From the NCBI GenBank assembly GCA_003255025.1, contig QANY01008042.1, forward strand, positions 2,716,077 through 2,780,076: a DNA stretch of 64,000 nucleotides, read 5' to 3'. Below are positions 56,636-64,000 of the stretch, piece after piece; positions within the stretch are counted from its first letter, which is position 1; each line of letters starts with the position of its first letter. This DNA comes from Datisca glomerata (lineage: Eukaryota > Streptophyta > Magnoliopsida > Cucurbitales > Datiscaceae). A program made the position numbers and the translations under genes. The notes under the pieces were generated by a model. The model saw nothing but the letters and a program-made list of their open reading frames with translations, ran no database searches and was not told the DNA's origin.

Positions 56636-59600
56636 ATGTTTCCCTCCAAAATACTTGTCGGCATCACTTTAGACCCAGAAAACAGCAAAGACCTACTTTC
56701 ATGGGCAATAACTTTTCTATCTCGTCAAAACGACACCATCATCGCCTTATACGTCCTCGGTTTACTTCAGTTCATACCTTAAACCTCATTCCTTCCATTA
56801 AATAACTGTTGGTTGTTAATACCTTTCATGTTTGGTATGACAGCGGGCGAGGAGACAAAGAAGCGCGAGTTGACAAAGAAAGACAGGTGGGATCTTCGTC
56901 GAGTTAAAGCTTATGTTATATCCTTGCTAGGGGAATTCACTGATGCCAGCCAATCCATGCAGGTAGTGACTGAACTGAAATATTAATACCCTTTTATCAC
57001 ATGTTAATAAGTTGAGAGTTTCAAGACTACCAATATTTCAGTTGAATTTGGAGGCAAAAGTGGGGTTTAGCCCTAGCATTGGAAGAGGCCTGATTGATGA
57101 AGCAAAATCCATTTCAGCAGACTTTCTGCTTCTTGGCAACTCAAAAAATAGATCAAACAGGTAAGACTTATGACAATCAGTTTATGAATTCCCCTTCTGA
57201 TTTCTCACAAAATGACCCTTTATGGTTGACATACTTTGCTTTTCATGGCTTTGGGTTTAGAAGTCCAAATGTTAAAAGATATTGTTTTAAGCATTCTCCG
57301 GAAGGATGCAGTCTGATCTTACTGGGAAAAGGTGGCAAGCATCAACAAAGTTTAGATTCAGAGTCTGCACATTCTAAAGGTACTGATTGCAAGACTGTTT
57401 CTACTTATACTGTTTCACAATCACGTAGGTGCAAATTTTTTGTCAGTTTAGAACTTAATTCTTTATATTTATGGCAATCACGTAGGGTGCAAAAAAACGG
57501 GGTCTTTTTTTAGGTTTAGTTTTTTTTTAATTAGGTTTTGCTCTAATATGTCCATATTTTTTTAGAAGAGAGTAGGTCATTGAGTTCCTCAACATGGTCA
57601 AATGAAAACATGGAATATAGTGAAAGGGCAGAGTCCCCTGTTCAAAACAGAGGCAAGGCTTCACCAAGAACTGTGCTTGATGAAACTGAAGAAAGAGACT
57701 CTAACAGCACAGAAGATGATATTTTAAGCTATGGGGACTCGAGAAATATCACAGAGCCTCAGTCTCTTCCCCTGGCGTTGAAAAGTAAACCTAACATAAG
57801 GAGACACAGGATTTCTCCATGTAAACTCATTTCCTCATTCCTGGGCTCACCATTCAGGAAAAGAAGTTGCAGTTTTTCCAACAAAGAAATGGGTCATTCA
57901 CAGTCTCTCTTGAGATGCTTCAGCTATGAGGATATCATGATTGCCACCAATAACTTCCACCCAGGTAAGGGTTTTCAATTTCGTTAACGCTTTCGTCGTA
58001 ATTTACTTTAGTCGGAATTTGGAAATTCCTGTGATTATATGTATGTTCCTGTATGTATCAGATAATATAGCAGGCCAAGGTGGATATTCAGAGGTTTATA
58101 GAGGTGAACTTTCCGACCGACGAGTGATTGCTGTGAAGAGGCTAACAAAAGACAACAAGGATGCTAAAAAGGAGAAAGAGTTCCTTATTGAATTAGGCAT
58201 TATTGGACATGTTAGTCACACTAATACTGCAAGTTTGGTTGGTTGCTGCATTGAAAATGGATTCTATCTTGTCTTCAACTTCTCCGAAAATGGAAATTTA
58301 GCATCTGCTTTACATGGTATAGTTTCTCATAGCCCCACCATTTACATTAGTCCCATGCCATAGAAATATGTACCTGACAAGTTAATGTAATGTTTATAAG
58401 TGAAAGATGTGTGTCACTTGTTTCTAATGAAGAACTAACACCAACAGGTAAAACATGCAAAACACTAGAATGGCCAGTGAGATACAAGATTGCAGTAGGA
58501 GTGGCAAAGGGACTGCATTATCTTCACAAGTGTTGCAAGCACCGTATCATACACCGTGACATCAAAGCATCCAACGTCCTTCTCGGACCAGATTATGAAC
58601 CTCAGGTGAAAAACTTACTGCGATTTGAGTATGGAATGAATTTCCATAAACTTAGTTATTGATTTTATGATAGTGTAATGTAGATTACAGATTTTGGGCT
58701 AGCAAAGTGGCTTCCAAATAAGTGGACACACCATGCAGTGATACCAATAGAGGGAACATTTGGATACTTAGCACCAGAGTATTTCATGCATGGGATTGTG
58801 GATGAAAAGACTGATGTTTTTGCTTTTGGTGTTCTTCTTTTGGAGATTGTCACTGGCAGAAAGCCTGTTGATTCTTCCAAGCAAAGCCTTCTTTTATGGG
58901 TATATATATATATATATATATACTAGGATACTATCCTCTTTTCCTTATAGTAATTTATTGTTATTTAACCAACTATTTTTAAAAGCCAAACAAATTAACA
59001 ATAAATACTCTTTGCCCCCTTATATTTTTGAATTCATTAAAGTATCCTTTAATTAAAAGCTAGAAATGGTAATTCTGATTCTAAAAACAAAATGGAAAAC
59101 TAGTAGACATCTTTGGTGACTCATTGATTCCCAAAAAAAGGGAATGAAAAAAAAAGATGTTTTAATGGCCGGTCGAAGAAAAAAGTGATAAAAATGACCG
59201 GACTACTAAATTAGTTATGTAAATAACATAGATGCAACTAATTTAGTTAGGTAAAGAAATTACTCACATCTATGTTATTTACCTAACTAAATTAGTTATT
59301 GTGATAATTTTTATTACTTGTTTCCTCGACCATTTTTTCAAACATATGATCACCAACACAGGCCTGTTTATTATCAAGTACCCGGAAAATAGTTTACACA
59401 AAAACACGTTCAAAAGTAGTATTAACTCCTTTGGCCGATCGAGTCATGTAAATAAGTTTTGTAATAAAAATGAAACACTGTTAAACTTATAGGCAAAGCC
59501 TATGATGGAATCAGGAGAGATTGCAAAACTAGCTGATCCAAAACTCAAAGGCAAATATGATGAAGAACAATTGCAAAAAGTAGTGGAAGCTGCTTCTTAT

Positions 59601-59913
59601 TGTGTAAGACAATCTTCAGTTTGGCGTCCTTCAATGACTGAGGTATATAATCTCTACCCAAAATCTCACATATCAAAACTAAATATAATTAATTGAATTA
59701 AGTTTTTCTTTCTTTATATTGAAGCCCATTTTTTGTTTTTTGTTTTTAATTCCATAATAATAGGTGTTAGAGCTTCTAATAAATGGGAGTGAAGATTCAG
59801 AGCTTTCAAGGAGCTGGAGAATCCCAAAGTTCACCACTGATGATTTTGATGATTACTCAATGGTTTTTGGATATGATGTCCCTTCTGATATTGTTTTGGT
59901 AGATTATTTATGA
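56636..59913 (+). CDS. Class VI receptor-like cytoplasmic kinase with USP domain
   Basis: Similar to Arabidopsis At5g57670-type kinases. Ten in-frame GT-AG exons: 56636-56759, 56844-56962, 57042-57160, 57261-57379, 57566-57964, 58062-58316, 58448-58605, 58684-58899, 59493-59642, 59764-59913; 602 aa. Residues 1 to about 165 form a universal-stress-protein-like domain ([41 protein letters not shown]). A Ser-rich linker leads to [14 protein letters not shown] and the kinase: [11 protein letters not shown] (298-308), Lys319 in [14 protein letters not shown] (414-421), DFG (434-436), [32 protein letters not shown]. All catalytic residues are present, so activity is expected. RLCK VI members include ROP-GTPase-activated kinases. 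Intron 8 carries a (TA)n tract and a foldback element. No break is seen. Confidence 0.95.
59163..59336. mobile_element. Foldback element (MITE-like) in intron 8 of the USP-kinase
   Basis: Two arms of about 70 bases, 59163-59234 and 59267-59336, are inverted repeats of each other with about 80% identity and a loop of about 32 bases. The arms include 'aaattagtta(t/g)gtaaat' and 'aacatagatg'. Noncoding; a short inverted-repeat transposon is likely, although no target duplication was identified. Confidence 0.65.
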
Positions 59914-60600
59914 ATAATTTATCTGTGGTAATTAACATCAAATTTTTGAGTTGTAATTCAATCATTAATTTTCAGGTCTTTAGTAGAAGATGATATTTAT
60001 TAGTTAAAAATATAGAAACAATTTTTACATGGCAATGAAGTTTTTTTTTTCAAAAATTTCAAGATTTCTCTAGTTGTGGGTTCTCATACATCTGCTGAAA
60101 TTTTTTTATTTTTCTTAAATATACCATAATGAATATAAAATTTTAATATTTTGACAATAAAAAAATTAAAAGTTGAAGTCCCCACATCTTGATTGTTTTG
60201 TCGTTAACTATCTCAACTTACAAAACACTAAATTTCAGTGGTTAAATCACATTTACAAAATTATTTATCGATACCCGTACAAAATGAACCTAGCTCAGTT
60301 TTGTTTTTGCATTTTTATCATTTTATGTATCGTTAAGTATAAATAGTATGAAAAGGAAACAAATACGTCACACGTATGATTATCTATTCAAGATACATGT
60401 CATGTACGGTGGATGACAAGTCTTATGTTCGAATGTACGTAAAAACAGATATTGTACTGTATACGACGTGTACAAATTCTCAATCATGAATGTTAAATTT
60501 TTTTTAATCAAAAGATGATTTGGATAGTGGGATCAAAAACCGACTGTATCATAGTGGAATGGACCACTAAGAACACCAATGGGTGGCACTGGTGTCCCCT
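59914..60600. other. USP-kinase 3' flank and spacer
   Basis: T-rich 3' UTR followed by AT-rich DNA with no recognised gene. Confidence 0.45.
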
Positions 60601-60629
60601 GGACCCATGAGGAAATGGCACCATCTTGT

Positions 60630-60790
60630 GGCGCACGTGAAGAGCATGAGGTAGAGGCCCCCCAATGAGAGCCCACATTGATAGCTACTGCACGTGCATA
60701 TGCAAGCCAACACCTTCCATTTTTTTCACGTCACCTTCGGCGTACACTATTTAAACCCGTCCCTGTCCTACTCCTATCCCTCCACACAAA
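60630..60790 (+). promoter_or_regulatory. Promoter-like region with two G-boxes and a TATA box, no gene after it
   Basis: CACGTG at 60634-60639 and 60691-60696, a 'cacgtcac' at 60727 and 'ctatttaaaccc' at about 60747 occur in the order and spacing of an ABA- or light-responsive plant promoter. I find no coding sequence in the following 700 bases, so it may be a captured or orphaned promoter, or chance. Confidence 0.3.
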
Positions 60791-61500
60791 AAAAAAAATC
60801 TTCGGATCTAAATGATAGCATTACTACTGTGGAATAATGTTAAATTTCCACTGTTTTTTTTTCAAAATTACTGCTCTCTTCCTGTATAAAAGATACTTCT
60901 TTAATTTATAAATAACACGAATCTCCTTTCATTTTTGACAAAAAATTCAGAATCGTTAAATTTTATACTAATATTATTTTAAATATTACGCAATATCAAA
61001 ATTATCCTTCATTTTATTCTCAATTCTAAAAATGTTAAAACCAATTTCTTTTAATATTCAAACTTGAATTCAAAGAAAACTCATGCCAGCTTATGTTTTG
61101 AGTAAGAAAAATGGTTGGATCAGATTGGTTATATGGATAATACTGTCTTTTCACATATATTTTTAACAGAATGGATTAATATATTATTTTTCAAACTAGA
61201 ACAGTGTTAATGACATTTAAGCAAAACTATAAGGGGTGTCAGAAATTTTTTCTCTAAAATTTAAAAAGTAAGCAACTTTGTGGGGATTTTCACCCAAGTA
61301 GTTTTATCTATATTATCAAGTGCTTAGGACAAATTATCATAATCAAGTGATTGGTTTAGTTGTAATACAACATTTTTATTCATTCTTGACAAAGAATCAA
61401 GTCCGCATAACTACTCCTAGCTCCAGTCTGAGTTTTAGTTCTAACGTAATTGTAATTGGGGCCATGCAAGTCTGCAAATGTAGAGTGGGTGTGAACATGT
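60791..61500. other. AT-rich spacer, nothing recognised
   Basis: Short frames only; no domain or repeat recognised. Confidence 0.4.
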
Positions 61501-61611
61501 AAAAAATATCCGCTGCCACGTGGATAAAGGACCTACCCAGGACACGCGGAAAGCGTCGAAAAAACAGAAACGGTGGCAGACTAAAGTCGTGAGATATTTC
61601 ACAAACGGGGA

Positions 61612-61785
61612 ATCATCACTTCAAGGATGAGAACCTACGTCTTGAGAATGAGAGATCATCATTTCAAAGACGAGAACTGACGTCTCTAGAACGGGAGATC
61701 ATCATTTCAAGGATGGAACCAACGTCTCGAGAATGGGGGATCATTACTTCCAGAATGGGGTCATCACCTCAAGGATGAGACAAAA
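61612..61785. repeat. 43-bp degenerate minisatellite
   Basis: Units begin 'atcatca(c/t)ttcaa' at 61612, 61655, 61698 and 61740, with a shortened unit at about 61761. Each holds 'gagaac' or 'gaacc' and 'acgtct(c/t)' phrases. It lies just upstream of the gypsy gag and may be part of that element's leader or LTR. Confidence 0.75.
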
Positions 61786-61959
61786 TATCATAACGGGAAA
61801 ATAGATTTAGACAGACAATCAAGTGGTCATGATTAATTGGGTAAGCTGAAATGATCCGGACAAGACATGTTGGTAGGCCACCAAGTGGCTCTGACTGATT
61901 GGCTCGAAACCATAGGAAATCATCATGTCGCAGTGATTGATGGGTGGCTGAGTGAGACA

Positions 61960-62560
61960 AATGTTAAATAAGGAAGAGATCATCTCCACCAAGGAAGGGG
62001 AGTCATTGCGGGAGTACACTCACCGCTTTAAAGATAAAATGACCAAGGTTTAAAAATGCAACGACCGGTTTGTCAGATTGGCCTTCCGACGAGGTCTGGA
62101 CCTTGAGTATTCCTTCTTCGAGGACATGTTCAAAGTAAAGCCCATTTCCATGGCAGAGGTTTTTCAACGGGCGTGAGCGTGTATTACATTGGAGGAGGAG
62201 ACAAGTAGTATGCAAAGAGAAGCTTAAGACCTGAAGGAAGGAAGCATGAAGAAACAGAAAGAACGGATGGGAAGAAAGTCTAACAAAAAAGGAATGCCCA
62301 CTAGAGGTGAGATTTTGACAGAACCCACCCGTTGGACAAGATCTACACACCGTTGACCATCCTACTCAACCAAATATTGTAGACAATTAAAGATAAACCT
62401 GTGCTGAAAAGACTAGCCCCGTTCACTGAGGAACCTAGCTATAAAGACAAAGACAAATAGTGCTCATATCATAAGAGCAACGGACATTACACGTGACACT
62501 ATTTCCGGCTCAAAGACTATATTGAGCAGTTGATCAAAGAATGATAAATTAACCAATTTG
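61960..62560 (+). pseudogene. Ty3/gypsy gag remnant
   Basis: One frame reads 'EGESLREYTHRFKDKMTKV', a stop, then 'RLAFRRGLDLEYSFFEDMFK', 'PISMAEVFQRA', a stop, and 'ITLEEETSSM', the retrotransposon gag pattern. Further on 'CSYHKSNGHYT', a stop and 'FRLKDYIEQLIKE' is the knuckle-like region typical of the Tat lineage. Multiple stops make it nonfunctional. Confidence 0.75.
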
Positions 62561-62718
62561 TTAAGATATGAATAGAAATGCCAGACTGAGAAAGACAGTC
62601 AAGAAGAAGATATGAGGAATAAGCGAGACAACCCATTTCCATCGTTGACATGGTTATAACATTAACCGAGCATAAAAGGACAATAAGAAAGGAAAGGAAG
62701 ATATACTGCAAGTGACCA

Positions 62719-63276
62719 ATGTTAGAAAGACATCAGCAGAAGCCCTCAAACGGCAACGAGGACTCGCTGTTAGTGTTCGACAACTCTAATCTAGAAAATG
62801 ACGAGCACCACAATGATGCCCTCGTCATTTCAATTCAGGTCGACAAATACTTGTTAAGGAGGGTCTTGGTAGACAATGGAAGTGCAGTGAACATCTTGTA
62901 TCGGGTGACCATCGAGAAAATGTCCATGAGGGATAAAAAATTACAAGGAACATCACAGCCGTTGATCAGTTTCAATGCATCAGCTACTCAGAAGGAACTC
63001 TAACACTCCCACTAAGCTCAAACTCGTTTTAAATATATGAGTGAATTCATGATACTGGGAACAACTTCCCTGAACAACGCGATCTTAGGAAGGACTTGGC
63101 TACACAAAATGAAGGTTGTACCCTCGATATTCTACCAAGTGTTGAAATACCCGTCCCCAAAAGGAGAAAAAACAATAAAAGGTGACCAGGCCATAGCTCG
63201 TACCTGTTCAATAACCACTTTAGAATCTATAAAGAAAAAAGTTACGGAAAAGGTCGAGGGACCCGTGGATCTATAA
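62719..63276 (+). pseudogene. Ty3/gypsy protease region
   Basis: 'ALVISIQVDKYLLRRVLVDN', 'GSAVNILYRVTIEKM' is the aspartic protease active region, with D-N-G-S where D-T/S-G-S is usual. After a stop at 63001 the frame resumes 'FMILGTTSLNNAILGRTWLH', the protease end ('..ILGR.WL'). Broken by stops. Confidence 0.78.
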
Positions 63277-63327
63277 AAATTACAGAGGGATGGACAAGAT
63301 GATCCAAGGTACGAGGTAGGAGAGGAA

Positions 63328-64000
63328 ATGGAGCCCATATGCTTAGAGGAATATACCAAGAAAATAACAAACGTTGGTAGCCGTCTCAAAGAAAATGAGA
63401 AAAATAAGTTGATAGAATTCCTAAGGAAAAACAAAGATATGTTTACAGTAGAGGTACATGAAATGCCTGCCATCCCTGAAGAAATCATCTGCGACAGTTT
63501 GAACACTGATCCCACTATGAAATCTGTGAAACAAAAAAAGATAAGCTTTCCCCTTGAATGGAACCAAGCGATCGAATATGAGGTTGAGAAGCTCTTAGCA
63601 GCAGCTTTCATCAAAGAAGTGAACTACTCCGAATGGTTCGCTAACGTAGTATTGGTACGAAAGAAGAACGAAAAGTGGAGAATCGTCATCGAATTCACTG
63701 ACCTAAATAAGGCACGCCCTAAAGATGAATACATGCTGCCAAGGATAGATCAGATGATGGACGCCACTTTTAGTCATGAACTGTTTAGGTTCACGGATGC
63801 TTACTTGTACTCAGGCTACAATCAGGTGAAAATATTCCAACCCGATCAGGAAAAGACTTCATTCATTACTGAGTACGACGTATATTGCTACAAAGTCATT
63901 CCCTTTGGTCTGACGAATGCTGGTGCAACTTATCAAAGGCTGGTGAACAAAGTTTTTCGAGTATATTGGAAGGAATATGGAATTCTACGTTGATGACATG
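63328..64000 (+). pseudogene. Ty3/gypsy reverse transcriptase, cut by the window end
   Basis: Reads 'AFIKEVNYSEWFANVVLVRK', 'KNEKWRIVIEFTDLNKARPK', 'YMLPRIDQMMD', 'SGYNQVKIFQPDQEKTSFIT', 'YCYKVIPFGLTNAGATYQRL', the order of a Tat-type RT. A single-base shift near 63960-63975 moves the catalytic box to another frame, where it reads 'MEFYVDDM' at the last bases. The rest of RT, RNase H and integrase lie beyond the window. The frame is long, but the shift and the broken gag indicate an inactive copy. Confidence 0.88.

Noticed and set aside
61769..62350. Minus-strand frames opposite the gypsy gag
   Set aside because: The + strand carries recognisable gag motifs; the opposite frames resemble nothing.
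63132..63614. 160-codon minus-strand frame opposite the gypsy RT
   Set aside because: Antisense shadow of clear protease and RT sequence.
1..64000. tRNA, rRNA and other structured RNA genes
   Set aside because: Scanned for cloverleaf-like A/B boxes; only the weak SINE-like site at 18540-18660 was found.

Overview
The window is nuclear DNA of a eudicot plant. It has spliced plant-specific genes with GT-AG introns, AT-rich intergenic DNA, several LTR-retrotransposon lineages, and CACTA-type DNA transposons with CACTAC termini. One N inside a long T tract (18454) points to a draft assembly. All calls come from reading the sequence; no database search was run.

Four host genes can be assembled exon by exon, all on the + strand. 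They are a complete 12-exon cluster II diacylglycerol kinase (5184-9985, 485 aa); an intronless GLUTAMINE DUMPER-type membrane protein (21691-22200, 169 aa); a PTI1-like receptor-like cytoplasmic kinase (43635-46013) whose DFG motif reads DFR; and a 10-exon class VI receptor-like cytoplasmic kinase with an N-terminal universal-stress-protein domain (56636-59913, 602 aa). They are separated by 12-22 kb of repeats and share no obvious pathway beyond a loose signalling theme (lipid second messenger, two cytoplasmic kinases, an amino-acid export regulator).

Layout: 1-2560 retroelement-like noncoding DNA with a very GC-rich patch; 2960-3470 a dispersed repeat; 3676-4206 a PPR pseudogene (-); 5184-9985 DGK; 10000-12430 AT-rich spacer; 12555-18357 two broken Ty1-copia elements in opposite orientations, one split by a 1.9 kb solo LTR; 18540-21690 small repeats and spacer; 21691 GDU; 22709-27775 a full-length but stop-riddled Ty1-copia element with LTRs, PBS, PPT and near-perfect target duplication; 28274-28700 a LINE 3' end; 29694-34070 a minus-strand Ty1-copia; 34076-35928 a second copy of the 1.9 kb LTR in inverse orientation; 35929-38830 an En/Spm (CACTA) remnant with a 110-bp minisatellite; 38930-40568 a Ty1-copia 3' half; 43635 the PTI1-like kinase; 46571-46950 a UDP-glucuronate decarboxylase pseudogene; 47168-54490 a compound transposon region; 54886-55375 a GAA/AAC microsatellite; 56636 the USP-kinase; 61810-64000 a Ty3/gypsy element cut by the window end.

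The most interesting object is a CACTA-ended element at 47348-53307, flanked by AAT on both sides. It carries, all in one orientation and with introns retained, exon fragments I recognise as complex I subunit PSST (NDUFS7), PHYLLO (MenD and OSBS parts), V-ATPase subunit d, and the PASTICCINO1/FKBP TPR protein. That is a gene-capturing (Pack-type) transposon holding pieces of four unrelated nuclear genes. It sits inside an array of palindromic CTACTTGAA/TTCAAGTAG repeats, next to an open frame for a GRF zinc-finger protein, and its left end has been tandemly duplicated together with flanking DNA.
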